Assembly: GCF_900269665.1 (NCBI RefSeq)
Contig: NZ_LT985361.1
Coordinates: 4,985,381-5,049,380, forward strand
Direction: 5' to 3'
DNA length: 64,000 nucleotides
DNA from: Nocardia suismassiliense
GTDB lineage: Bacteria > Actinomycetota > Actinomycetes > Mycobacteriales > Mycobacteriaceae
A program made the position numbers and the translations under genes. Below, piece by piece: positions 33,339-42,000 of this stretch. Position 1 is the stretch's first letter. Each line of letters begins with the position of its first letter. The notes beneath the pieces are model-generated. The model did not search any database and was not told where the DNA came from. It worked only from the letters and a program-made list of their open reading frames with translations.

Positions 33339-34060
33339 TGACCACGACTACGCTGCTCTCGGCGTCACACAAGGCCGCCTACGACCTACGCTCGGACGGC
33401 ATCACCACCGACGGCCGCTCCACCGTCCTGCTGGTCAGCGTCGGCGCGGATTACCACGAGGGTGAAAAGCTCGCCGCCACCATCGATTTGATCAATCGCT
33501 CGAACTTCGGGCGCTGCGCGATCGCCGTGGCGGACACCTTGCAAAGGCACAACCTCAGCGGTGGCACCGATAGAGACCGGCACGCTCGGGCGCGCATCGC
33601 CGGCGACCAGTGGATCGCCCGCAACCAGAGCTACCTGGACCAGATCGACTGCCCGACAAACATTCTGCGCTGGGACTTCGCGCTGTCCCATCCCCGCTAC
33701 GGCGATCTCTACGACGCCATCGAGCACGCCTACGAGACCGATGAGCCGTATCGGCATGCCATCGACAGCACCATCGACCGATTCATCGAGCGGCGGCTGA
33801 CCCGCGAACCCGACGTCGACCAGGAGGCGGTCCGGACCTCCTGCCGCGCATATCTTTTGGAGGAATGCCCGATCATCATGCCGCTGTGGGCGCACGAGGG
33901 TTTCGACTTCGTGATCTACCCACAGCGCATCTCCGCCGCGATGGGGCGCACGCGGGAACTGTTCGTCGAACCCGAGCATCCGGACCGCGTCGCTTGGCTC
34001 CCTTTGCGATTCAAGAAGCGCAAGTCGGCGCTGAACTCCGCGGCGGAGGCGCAGCTGTGA
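33338..34060 (+). CDS. tRNA-dependent cyclodipeptide synthase, XYP type
   Basis: 240 residues, the normal length of AlbC-type enzymes; ATG overlaps the oxygenase stop (ATGA), with GTG at 33329 as alternative start. Aligned by eye with AlbC: Ser34 in LLVSVGADYHE matches the catalytic Ser37; Ala37 matches position 40; Tyr172 and Glu176 in AYLLEECP match Tyr178/Glu182 with the same spacing; Tyr194-Pro195 match 202/203, which places it in the XYP rather than the NYH subfamily. CDPSs divert two aminoacyl-tRNAs from translation to make a cyclic dipeptide. Substrates are unknown; SAM control makes a Met-containing product worth testing. Confidence 0.8.
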   Translation: MTTTTLLSASHKAAYDLRSDGITTDGRSTVLLVSVGADYHEGEKLAATIDLINRSNFGRCAIAVADTLQRHNLSGGTDRDRHARARIAGDQWIARNQSYLDQIDCPTNILRWDFALSHPRYGDLYDAIEHAYETDEPYRHAIDSTIDRFIERRLTREPDVDQEAVRTSCRAYLLEECPIIMPLWAHEGFDFVIYPQRISAAMGRTRELFVEPEHPDRVAWLPLRFKKRKSALNSAAEAQL

Positions 34061-35463
34061 CCCTCGAGATCCCGGCCCGGCGGCGCGTCATCGGGTTCGG
34101 TGGACTGGCGGTGGCGTCGTTTCTGGGGTGCATCGACCTCACCATCGTCACCACCGCGCTGCCCGCCATCGGGGCCGATTTACACGCGGGTACGTCGAAC
34201 ACCGAACTGACCCTCGGCGTTTTCCTGATGGCGCTGTCGATGTTCATGGTCACGGCGGGGCGCGTCGCCGATCACCTCGGACGGCGAAAGGTGTTGCTGT
34301 TCGGGCTCGCGCTGTTCGTGGTCGCGTCGGCGGGGGCGGCGGCTGCCTCGTCGATCGGCATCTTGCTCGTCGCGCGCTTCGTGCAGGGCGCGGCCTGTGC
34401 CGTGCTCTACACGAGCACCTCGACGCTGGTGGAATCGCTGTTCCCGCCGGGTGATCGAGGCAAGGCCATCGGTTGGCTGTACTCGGTGAACGGTCTTGGC
34501 TTGGCCATCGGTCCGGTGCTCGGCGGTTTGCTGGTGCCCGGTCTCGGCTGGCAGTCGATCTTCTGGATCAACATTCCGCTCGGCCTGGCGGCCCTGGTCG
34601 CGATTGCCTTCGCGGTCCCCCGGGTGCCGCCGGACACCACCGGCGGCACGGACCGGGCCGGACAGGTCGTTGTCGCGTTCGCCGTGGTGTCGGCTGTCGG
34701 CATCTTCGTCCTGGGCGACCTGCGGGGATGGCTTTCACCCTGGGTCCTGATCGCCGCGGTCGTCCTGGTCGTCTCGGTCGCGGTGGGCATCGTCGCGGAG
34801 CGGCGGGCGGCGAATCCGTTGATCGATCCGGCGCTGTTCGGCGATCGGCGATTCGTCGCCGCGATCGTCTCGGATTTCTCGCTCGGGCTGTTCTATGCCG
34901 CTGCACTGCTGGTGATTCCGACGTACCTCACGCAGGGACGCGACTTCGACGTGCGCCAAGCGGGATTCGTGCTGCTGCTCGTCAGCGGGACGCTCGCGCT
35001 CGCCTCGCCGGTCGCGGGGCGGTTCGTTGATCGGTTCGGCGCACATTCGTTGCTGCCGTGGGGGTTCGGGCTGTTGACCCTGGCCGGAGCGGGCATCGCC
35101 TGGTCCGCCTTCGGCGACCTACTGGCCGTCCTCTTCGTCGCGCTGGTGCTGTTCGGCGCGGGGTGGGCCCTGGTGCTGGGACCCGCGACCGTGCTGGCCA
35201 TTTCGACCGTGCCGCCGAACCGATCCGGCTTCGCGGTGGGTGCCTCGTGGACGTTCCACAACCTCGGCGGGGCTATCGGGGCGGCGGTGGCGACCGTCGT
35301 CTTCGGGCAGATCGGTGTCTCGACCGGCGACGCGACCGGTCGGGTGGCTTCGATCATCGCCACAACCAGCCTGATTGCCGCGGTCCTGGTGGTGGTCCTC
35401 ACCGCCGGGCGGACCAAGACAGTTGCGGCCGACCAGCCCGTTCCCGTCGAGGCGGCCAGATAG
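34057..35463 (+). CDS. MFS exporter (DHA2-like, 14 helices)
   Basis: 468 residues from GTG at 34057, which overlaps the synthase stop by four bases and has GGAGG upstream. IDLTIVTTALPAIGADL is helix 1 motif D1 of drug:H+ antiporters, ADHLGRRKVLL motif A, and ARFVQGAACAV motif B; GLAIGPVLGGLL is motif C, typical of exporters. Being the last gene of the riboswitch operon and translationally coupled, it most likely exports the modified cyclodipeptide and may confer self-resistance. A strong terminator begins seven bases after the stop. Confidence 0.9.
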   Translation: MTLEIPARRRVIGFGGLAVASFLGCIDLTIVTTALPAIGADLHAGTSNTELTLGVFLMALSMFMVTAGRVADHLGRRKVLLFGLALFVVASAGAAAASSIGILLVARFVQGAACAVLYTSTSTLVESLFPPGDRGKAIGWLYSVNGLGLAIGPVLGGLLVPGLGWQSIFWINIPLGLAALVAIAFAVPRVPPDTTGGTDRAGQVVVAFAVVSAVGIFVLGDLRGWLSPWVLIAAVVLVVSVAVGIVAERRAANPLIDPALFGDRRFVAAIVSDFSLGLFYAAALLVIPTYLTQGRDFDVRQAGFVLLLVSGTLALASPVAGRFVDRFGAHSLLPWGFGLLTLAGAGIAWSAFGDLLAVLFVALVLFGAGWALVLGPATVLAISTVPPNRSGFAVGASWTFHNLGGAIGAAVATVVFGQIGVSTGDATGRVASIIATTSLIAAVLVVVLTAGRTKTVAADQPVPVEAAR

Positions 35464-35469
35464 TTTCGC

Positions 35470-35505
35470 TGCGGCAGTTCTCGCCGATGTGCGAGAACTG
35501 CCGCA
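35470..35505 (+). terminator. Terminator of the riboswitch operon
   Basis: Arms TGCGGCAGTTCTCGC (35470-35484) and GCGAGAACTGCCGCA (35491-35505), 15 bp perfect, six-base loop, seven bases after the exporter stop. It isolates the three-gene operon from the sugar-porter gene. Confidence 0.9.
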
Positions 35506-35534
35506 ATACTCCGAAACTACGCAATACGCCAAAC

Positions 35535-35554
35535 GTGAAAGTAATACTGTTCAC
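35535..35554. promoter_or_regulatory. AT-rich quasi-palindrome upstream of the sugar porter
   Basis: GTGAA and TTCAC (35535-35539, 35550-35554) flank AGTA-A-TACT, giving a 20-base operator-like element with one unpaired G. It lies 135 bases before the porter start in a clearly AT-rich patch. LacI- or GntR-type regulators use sites of this size; no such regulator is adjacent. Confidence 0.5.
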
Positions 35555-35688
35555 AAATACGACCGCTACGTTTGCGCTGGTCGGGCGCGCACGGTCGACT
35601 GGGGCGTATGCCCAGCGAGCGTTCGACAATAAGCAGACGCAGGAATTTCATTCCGCGCCTGCGCCGCCGCAACCTCGATGGCTACGAA

Positions 35689-37158
35689 ATGGTTATTTCC
35701 GCGCCGGAGAAAGCGACGCGGGACGAAAAGCAGAATGCCAATCGTAATGTCCTGATCGTGGCGCTGTTCGCCGCCCTGGGCGGCATGCTCTACGGCTACG
35801 ACACCGGGATCATCTCGGGCGCCCTGCCCAAGATGTCCGCGCAGTGGGGCATCGGCCACACCCAGCAGGAGATTCTCACCGCCGCCATTCTCGCCGGAGC
35901 CGTCGTCGGCGCCCTCATCGGCGGATCCCTGTCGAAGTCGCTGGGCCGGCGGAAAACCATCTTCATCATCGCCTGCGTATTCGCCGTGGGTGTCATCGCC
36001 TGTGCGCTGGCGGTAGACGCGTGGATGATGACAATCTGCCGGTTCTTCCTCGGCCTCGCGGTCGGCGCCTGCTCACAGATCGTGCCGACCTACATCGCCG
36101 AGCTCGCCCCGCCCCACCGCCGCGGCGCGATGGTCACCTTCTTCAACCTCGCCATCGGTGTCGGCATCTTCCTCGCCAACCTGGTCAGCGTTGTCGCGGG
36201 CGACACCTTCGAGGCCAGCGACGACTGGCGGTGGATGATCGGTATCGCGGTCATCCCCGCGATCGTGCTGGCCGTCGCGATGCTGCAATTGCCGGAGACG
36301 CCGCGCTGGCTCATCGAGAACGGCACCGTCGGCAAGGCTCGGGTCGTGCTGCGCTGGATGCGCCCGAACCGGTCGGCCGCCGTCGACGAGACCCTGAAGA
36401 TCTGGGCGATCTCCCAGCAGGAGAACAAGGAATCCCGTGGCGGGTGGGCCAACCTGACCCAGCGGTGGGCCCGCCCCGCCCTGGTCGCCGGCCTCGGCAT
36501 CGCCGCCTTCACCCAGCTCTCCGGGCTGGAGATGATGATCTATTATTCGCACACAATCCTCGGCAGCGCAGCAGGTTTCAGCACCGGGCTCGTCATCTGG
36601 TCCGGCCTCGGCATCGCCGCCGTCTACCTGATCTTCACCGCCGTCGGCGAACGCCTGGTCGACGTCGTCGGCCGCCGCCGGCTCATGCTCACCCTCATCC
36701 CCGGCGCCACCCTGTTCCTCTTCGGCTTCGGACTGATCTTCGTCCTCACCGCCCACCCCAACCGCTACCTCACCCTCGCCCTCATGCTCGCCTACATGGC
36801 CTGCAACGCCGCCGGCCTGCAAGCCGTCGGCTGGCTCCTCGGCTCCGAGCTCTACCCCCTCAGCATCCGCGACCGCGCCACCAGCCTGCACGCCGTAGCC
36901 CTCTGGGGCTCCAACCTCTTCCTCACCCTCACCGCCCTGACCACCATCGACACCCTGGGTCTCGGCCCCGCCTTCATCATGTACGCCCTCTTCAACCTCC
37001 TCTCCTTGATATTCGTCTTCTTCTTCGTCCCCGAAACCAAGGGCCACTCCCTAGAAGACATCGAACAATCCCTCCGCCAAGGAACCTTCCTCCCCCTCCG
37101 CGGAAACATCGCCAGCCAAGTAGACCTCCCCACCTCCCCAGCCCCGGTCTACCCGTAG
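35689..37158 (+). CDS. MFS sugar porter
   Basis: 489 residues from ATG at 35689; no clear ribosome site, and a frame open to 35572 allows other starts. Sugar-porter signatures are present: FAALGGMLYGYDTGIISGAL in helix 1, GRRKT in loop 2-3, AELAPPHRRGAMV after helix 4, PETPRWLIENG after helix 6, GRRRLML in loop 8-9 and VPETKGHSLEDIE at the end. Expected to be an H+-coupled uptake carrier for a monosaccharide, inositol or pentose. The gene has no catabolic partners nearby. Confidence 0.9.
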   Translation: MVISAPEKATRDEKQNANRNVLIVALFAALGGMLYGYDTGIISGALPKMSAQWGIGHTQQEILTAAILAGAVVGALIGGSLSKSLGRRKTIFIIACVFAVGVIACALAVDAWMMTICRFFLGLAVGACSQIVPTYIAELAPPHRRGAMVTFFNLAIGVGIFLANLVSVVAGDTFEASDDWRWMIGIAVIPAIVLAVAMLQLPETPRWLIENGTVGKARVVLRWMRPNRSAAVDETLKIWAISQQENKESRGGWANLTQRWARPALVAGLGIAAFTQLSGLEMMIYYSHTILGSAAGFSTGLVIWSGLGIAAVYLIFTAVGERLVDVVGRRRLMLTLIPGATLFLFGFGLIFVLTAHPNRYLTLALMLAYMACNAAGLQAVGWLLGSELYPLSIRDRATSLHAVALWGSNLFLTLTALTTIDTLGLGPAFIMYALFNLLSLIFVFFFVPETKGHSLEDIEQSLRQGTFLPLRGNIASQVDLPTSPAPVYP

Positions 37159-37221
37159 CCCTTCGATCAGCGCTGTAGGTCAACGCATCTGACGCGGCAG
37201 GCAGACTCGTTAGAGCGACAA

Positions 37222-37245
37222 AGCGCCACCCGGCGTCGGGGCGCT
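37222..37245. terminator. Hairpin between convergent sugar porter and phosphotransferase genes
   Basis: AGCGCC (37222-37227) pairs with GGCGCT (37240-37245) across a 12-base loop that itself is GC-rich. Plausible terminator for both convergent genes; weaker than the others in the window. Confidence 0.5.
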
Positions 37246-37271
37246 GCAGGAACGGTCAAGGTCCAGGCTCC

Positions 37272-38165
37272 TCACAGCGCCTCCCATCGCCACGGCCGCG
37301 GAACCTGCCCGCGCAGGCACGCGATTCGGTGCTTCGCTTGCCGAGCTGCAATGTCGTTGCCTGCCGATTGGGCGACGGCAAACGCGACCCATCGGAGCTC
37401 TTGGATGTCGGCTAGGACCCGGAATCCTGGCCACTCTGTGACGTCATAGCCGCCATAAGCCTCGACGAAAGACCGATAGTCGCCGTCGGGCACGCGGCTG
37501 AAATCGGTGTAGTCCACACCTAGCTGAATGAGGTCCCACTCGGGTCGGCCGATCGACATCTTGTCGAGGTCGAGCGCTGTCGGGATGCCTGAGGGCGGCA
37601 CTACCAGGTTGCCTTGCCAGGCGTCGCCGTGAATTACGCAGGGCATGAGGGCTTTTGGCAAAGTCTCGTATTCGGCGCGTAGTCGTGAGTAGTGCTGGAG
37701 TAGCCACGTTCTATCGTCCTGATCGAGCATGACTGCGGTGTCGATGCGTTCCTCGAGTCCGGTGAAGGGGTCGTAGGCGGGAAGTTCGAATTCGGTCGGC
37801 GGCGGCAGAGCGTGCAGCATCCGCAGCATTGCGCCCAGTTCGCTTGGTGTCGATGGGCGGTGGTCAGGGATCAAACGCCACCATGTGACGGGACGGTCGG
37901 CGACGATGACAGGTTGCGTCAGTGAGGTTTCGGCCTCGACAGTTGGAATGCCAGAAGCGTTGAGCCAGTGGGAAATCCGGAGTTCGCGTTGGGCGTCATC
38001 GATGCTGCCTGCTTGTCCGATCCGGGCGACGATGTCATCGGCCAATCGGTAGATTGCGTGTGAGCCGTCGCGAATGAGTTCGGCACCACGCAGATCGACA
38101 CCACTGACTTCCGCAGCTTTGGCCAGCACCTCGTCGGCCGAGGTGCGCGAGCCGGGCGACCTCAT
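37272..38165 (-). CDS. Aminoglycoside phosphotransferase (APH) family kinase
   Basis: 297 residues. Kinase-like fold: GSHAIYRLADDIVARI corresponds to the N-lobe, VIHGDAWQGNLVV is the catalytic loop with Asp and Asn, and LDLDKMSIGRPEWDLIQL the metal-binding DxD region. APH-type kinases phosphorylate antibiotics, choline, homoserine or sugars; resistance should not be assumed. It starts within the stop of the upstream regulator gene (four-base overlap), so the two are coupled. Confidence 0.88.
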   Translation of the reverse strand: MRSPGSRTSADEVLAKAAEVSGVDLRGAELIRDGSHAIYRLADDIVARIGQAGSIDDAQRELRISHWLNASGIPTVEAETSLTQPVIVADRPVTWWRLIPDHRPSTPSELGAMLRMLHALPPPTEFELPAYDPFTGLEERIDTAVMLDQDDRTWLLQHYSRLRAEYETLPKALMPCVIHGDAWQGNLVVPPSGIPTALDLDKMSIGRPEWDLIQLGVDYTDFSRVPDGDYRSFVEAYGGYDVTEWPGFRVLADIQELRWVAFAVAQSAGNDIAARQAKHRIACLRGQVPRPWRWEAL

Positions 38166-39472
38166 TGATCCGAACCTGTTGGTGCGCTGTTGGCGATGGC
38201 ATACCGCAGTTCTGCGACTTCGGTCATCCGTCGCCGAGGTGCGGCGGCCGCTGCCAGGGTGCGGAGTTCGTTCTGGATGCGTTGTGAGCGAAAGGCGGTG
38301 GCTTGCTGGGTAGCTTGCAGGCCGATGGCGGCGGCTTCCCTTGGATCATCCAATTGCATTGTCAGCGTGGCTAATCGAGTAAGCGAGAAGGTCCGCGACC
38401 GCGGATACTGCGTTCCTTGTAGCGCAACGGCTTCGCGAATCCTCGGTGCTGCCAGGTCGATACGCCGCCGTGCTTTCGCGACAGGAATCAATGCCTTCCC
38501 GGTGCTGCCGAGGTGTTCGGCGGTGTCGTAGTAGCACAGCCACGGGGCGTCGGTGGCCGGCGTGCGGTCAGCGAAATGCTCGTCAGACGTGGCGACTTCA
38601 GTTAGTGCCTCTTGGGTCCGCCCTGCTACGGCCAGGAATTGACCACGCAGTGCGCTGAGCATCGCGCGGGCGGTGGCGGACAGACGATCTGAGCGGACCT
38701 GAGCGAGTTCGATCAACGACAGTGCACCGTCGGCGTTCCCGATGTAGGCCATCTTTCGGGCCATATCCGCCAAGGCGCTGGCGCGTAGTTCCCAGGATCC
38801 GGCGTTGTCGGCACACCACAGCGCTAGTCGGAACCTGCGTTCGGCTACCGGGTAGTCGCCGATGTCGAAGGCGGCGTAACCGGCGACGCTGCTGAGGTTC
38901 CCGAGTGCTTCGAGCAGCGCACGCCGGGTCGGCGGTGCGGAATGCCCGTCGAGCAGCCGGACGAACCGGGTGAGGTGTGCGCCTGCGGCAAGGCTGGCCG
39001 AGCCGCCACCATGCAGATTCTCGGCCTGGGCAGCCGCTCGCGTGGCGGTCTGCACCTGCTCCACTTCCGTCCGGCCAACCCGGCTGACTGGCTTGTCGTC
39101 TGTTGTATTCAGCCCGAGATAGATGGTGGGGCCGACGCCAGGATCGAACGGGCTGAACAAATTGACCGCCAGCGTGCCATCGGGAGACTCGGTGGCTTCC
39201 CGTCGTTGACGGCAGGGGAGGAAACCGAGTTCGCTGTCGGTTGCGCCGAGGACGGCGCGGAACGCTTCGCGGTAGCGCTCGTTCGGCCATCGGACGACGC
39301 CGCGCTCGTAGCGGGCGATGGTGCGGGCATCGAGGTCGCAGCGCTGCTGGTGTGTCCGCCACAGGTAGTGGTTGACCGCTTCCGCCAGTTCCGCACGGCT
39401 CATTGCACGCCCAGATTCGACGCGTGACGGTGTCGCCTCGCGTCGCCGTTGCAGATGCACGTTTGGTGGCAT
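38162..39472 (-). CDS. HTH regulator with TPR-like C-terminal domain
   Basis: 436 residues; GAGGGG upstream of ATG. The N-terminus (about 20-85) carries a helix-turn-helix followed by TIARYERGVVRWPNERYREA, typical of actinobacterial XRE-type proteins; residues ~160-430 are helical repeats (ALADMARKMAYIGNADGALSL is one) resembling TPR units. Such regulators commonly precede an APH-type kinase in Streptomyces and Nocardia with overlapping ends, as here. It is divergent from the oxidoreductase-aminotransferase-NUDIX row, with a gap of about 165 bases holding both promoters. Confidence 0.85.
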   Translation of the reverse strand: MPPNVHLQRRREATPSRVESGRAMSRAELAEAVNHYLWRTHQQRCDLDARTIARYERGVVRWPNERYREAFRAVLGATDSELGFLPCRQRREATESPDGTLAVNLFSPFDPGVGPTIYLGLNTTDDKPVSRVGRTEVEQVQTATRAAAQAENLHGGGSASLAAGAHLTRFVRLLDGHSAPPTRRALLEALGNLSSVAGYAAFDIGDYPVAERRFRLALWCADNAGSWELRASALADMARKMAYIGNADGALSLIELAQVRSDRLSATARAMLSALRGQFLAVAGRTQEALTEVATSDEHFADRTPATDAPWLCYYDTAEHLGSTGKALIPVAKARRRIDLAAPRIREAVALQGTQYPRSRTFSLTRLATLTMQLDDPREAAAIGLQATQQATAFRSQRIQNELRTLAAAAAPRRRMTEVAELRYAIANSAPTGSDQ

Positions 39473-39637
39473 GTGCCCCTCGCCGAGTATCGGTCTGGCT
39501 CAGTTTATCCAGCCGCGCTCACACGACGCGGAAGGACGGCTTTCTGCCCCGTAACTTGCCCTCTTCCCGGACCTCGTCAGCGCCGAGGCTGGAAGCTGAC
39601 CATCACGAGCACCGCCTCACCAATCTGGGGGATTCAA

Positions 39638-40744
39638 ATGAGATCGTGCGAATCGCTTCGAGCCACCATCGGCAGTGCGATAGCGCCCTGTGTCAGTAGA
39701 CCGGAGGTCGAACTGTCCTGGCGCACAAGCAGACTCGCTGCCCGGTGCCGTTCGGTGCTACGAGCTGGCGTCGTTGGTCTCGGCCGCCAGGCAGTGGATG
39801 ACCATCTGCCGGGGTTGCTCGCTTCCAGCACGGCCGAGCTTGTCGCCGTCTGTGATGAGAATCCGGGGATCGTGGCCGAACAGAGGCAGCGGTATCAGGT
39901 GTCGGGCTACACCGATTTCCGGGAGATGTTGAACGTCGAGCAGCTCGACTTTGTCATCGTCTGCGTGCCGCACGATGTCGGGCGAAGTGTGATCGAGGCC
40001 GCCGCGGAACATCGGGTTCACGTGCTCAAGGAGAAGCCGTTCGCCACCGGTTTGGTCGAGGCCGTTGAGCTGGCTGACCTGTGCGAACAGTCCGGCATCC
40101 AGTTGATGGTCACGCTGCAGCGCCGGTTCAACCCCATCTACGGCAGCTTTACCCAGCTCGCTGATCAGATCGGGACGCCGTTTCTGGTGGACGCTCGCTA
40201 CACCGTGTACGTGGAAGACCCTTCCGATGGCTGGCGTGGCGTCACGGCCAAGGCTGGAGGCGGCTGCGTCATCGATATGGGCTACCACCTGATCGACCTG
40301 ATTTTGTGGTACTTCGGCCTACCGGACAGCATCACAGCCCACCTATCGATCGGTGCTCGGCCGGATCGTAGTTATGACGCCGAAGACACTGCGCTCGTTC
40401 ACTTCTCCTATGACACGGGCATGTACGGCTCGCTGCTGTTATCGCGTTTCGTCGGCCCCAAGGCCGAGGAGATCCGGCTGATCGGTTCAGACGGCATCGT
40501 TCACCTGGAGCGTGGTTGCATTCGCCGGCTGACCAACGGCGGTGAGGTCATCGAGTCGCTTCGGCGCGAGCAAGCCTGGCCATCGGCTGCGGCGTGTCAG
40601 ATCGACTACTTCCGCCGCGTCATCGATGGCACCCGACCGAACCTCAGCAGTCCTGCCGACAACCTGGCCCATATGGCTTTCGTCGCGGCCTGCTACGAGG
40701 CCGCGCGTACTCGCAGTTCCATCAACCCAAAGGAGTTACTGTGA
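39638..40744 (+). CDS. Gfo/Idh/MocA family NAD(P)-dependent oxidoreductase
   Basis: 368 residues from ATG at 39638 after GGGGGA; the Rossmann strand (LRAGVVGLGRQ) begins only at residue ~40, so a GTG at 39755 is an alternative start. Motifs: EKPFATG (the family's EKP lysine), GGCVIDMGYHLIDLILWYFG with the catalytic Asp/His region. These enzymes oxidise or reduce sugar hydroxyls, often in nucleotide-sugar or aminosugar pathways. The next gene, a DegT-type aminotransferase, would turn a keto-sugar into an aminosugar. Confidence 0.88.
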   Translation: MRSCESLRATIGSAIAPCVSRPEVELSWRTSRLAARCRSVLRAGVVGLGRQAVDDHLPGLLASSTAELVAVCDENPGIVAEQRQRYQVSGYTDFREMLNVEQLDFVIVCVPHDVGRSVIEAAAEHRVHVLKEKPFATGLVEAVELADLCEQSGIQLMVTLQRRFNPIYGSFTQLADQIGTPFLVDARYTVYVEDPSDGWRGVTAKAGGGCVIDMGYHLIDLILWYFGLPDSITAHLSIGARPDRSYDAEDTALVHFSYDTGMYGSLLLSRFVGPKAEEIRLIGSDGIVHLERGCIRRLTNGGEVIESLRREQAWPSAAACQIDYFRRVIDGTRPNLSSPADNLAHMAFVAACYEAARTRSSINPKELL

Positions 40745-41994
40745 CTTCTTCTTTGGCCCTTCTCGGCGGCACACCAGTCATCAATGAAGCGGCACCACAC
40801 TTTTCGTGGCCTCCACTGTCTGACGCCACCGCCAGCGTGGTGCTCGACCAACTGCATGATGGCATCTCCATCTACAACCGATCCGGCGTGATCGCTGAGT
40901 TGGAAGACGCCCTACAGAGCTACTTCGGCGTGCAGTATGCCGTCCTCACCAGCTCGGGCACCGCCGCCCTGTACTCGATGTACGCCGCGTGCGGGATCGG
41001 GCCGGGTGACGAAGTCATCGTGCCTGCCTACACCTTCTTCGCCACGGCAACCCCGCTGCTGCATCTCGGTGCGAGACCGGTGTTGGCAGACTGCGACGCC
41101 AGGGGCAATCTCGATCCGCACGACGTTTCACGGCGGATTACCGACCGCACCAAAGCCATTGTGGTGACGCACATGTGGGGCATGCCAGCCCAAGTTCAAA
41201 GCCTGAAGCAGCTCGCCGAGACCTATGGCCTGCAATTGCTCGAAGACGCGTCCCACGCTCACGGGGCAAGCGTCGACGGCAAGAAAGTCGGTACCTTTGG
41301 ACGCGCTGCCGCATTCAGCATGAATGGACCCAAGCCGTTGTCCGCGGGCGAAGGTGGCTTCGTGCTGACCGATGACGCCGAGGTGTATCACCGAGTCCTG
41401 CTGCACGGGCAATACAACAAGCGCTGCCGCAGTGAGATCCCCTCCGACAGCGCACTGCACCGCTACGCCGTCACCGGCACGGGCCTCAAACTCCGCATCC
41501 ATCCATTGGCCGCAGCGATTGCCCTGGAACAACTTTCACACCTGGATGACTATGTCGATGGACGTCAGCGTATCGCCGGATACATCACCGACAAACTCCG
41601 CGAATTGCCTGGCCTGACGCCGCCGCAGGCCGAACCAGGTGTTCGATCGTCCTGGTACGGGCTCGCCATGCAATACGACGCCGGCCCCTTCGATGAGGTG
41701 CCGGTCGAACGTTTCCATGCGGCACTGCTGGCCGAAGGCTGCACCGAGGTCGATCGTCCAGGTTCCACCTGTCCGCTGAACCTGCTGCCGCTGTTTCAGG
41801 AGCCAGGACCGCTGTTCCCGGCGTTCACCGGCAAACTGGCCTACGCGCCCGGCGATTACCCGCGTGCCGAGCAGCTCCACCACGCCACGCTCAAACTGCC
41901 TGTCTGGCACAGGGAACAAGACCTGGCGATCGTTGATCGCTATATCGAAGGCATCCGCAAAGTTACCGAGCACCACACCGAGTTGAAAGGATAA
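40741..41994 (+). CDS. DegT/DnrJ/EryC1/StrS-type PLP aminotransferase
   Basis: 417 residues from GTG at 40741, five bases after AAAGGAG and overlapping the oxidoreductase stop by four bases. Fold-type I PLP features: SSGTAALYSMYA, VPAYTFFATA, EDASHAHGAS and FSMNGPKPLSAGEGG, the last carrying the Schiff-base Lys. The group transfers amino groups to sugars, inositols or AHBA precursors. Coupled translation with the oxidoreductase points to an oxidation-transamination pair on a sugar or cyclitol. Confidence 0.9.
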   Translation: MTSSLALLGGTPVINEAAPHFSWPPLSDATASVVLDQLHDGISIYNRSGVIAELEDALQSYFGVQYAVLTSSGTAALYSMYAACGIGPGDEVIVPAYTFFATATPLLHLGARPVLADCDARGNLDPHDVSRRITDRTKAIVVTHMWGMPAQVQSLKQLAETYGLQLLEDASHAHGASVDGKKVGTFGRAAAFSMNGPKPLSAGEGGFVLTDDAEVYHRVLLHGQYNKRCRSEIPSDSALHRYAVTGTGLKLRIHPLAAAIALEQLSHLDDYVDGRQRIAGYITDKLRELPGLTPPQAEPGVRSSWYGLAMQYDAGPFDEVPVERFHAALLAEGCTEVDRPGSTCPLNLLPLFQEPGPLFPAFTGKLAYAPGDYPRAEQLHHATLKLPVWHREQDLAIVDRYIEGIRKVTEHHTELKG

Positions 41995-42000
41995 AGATTG

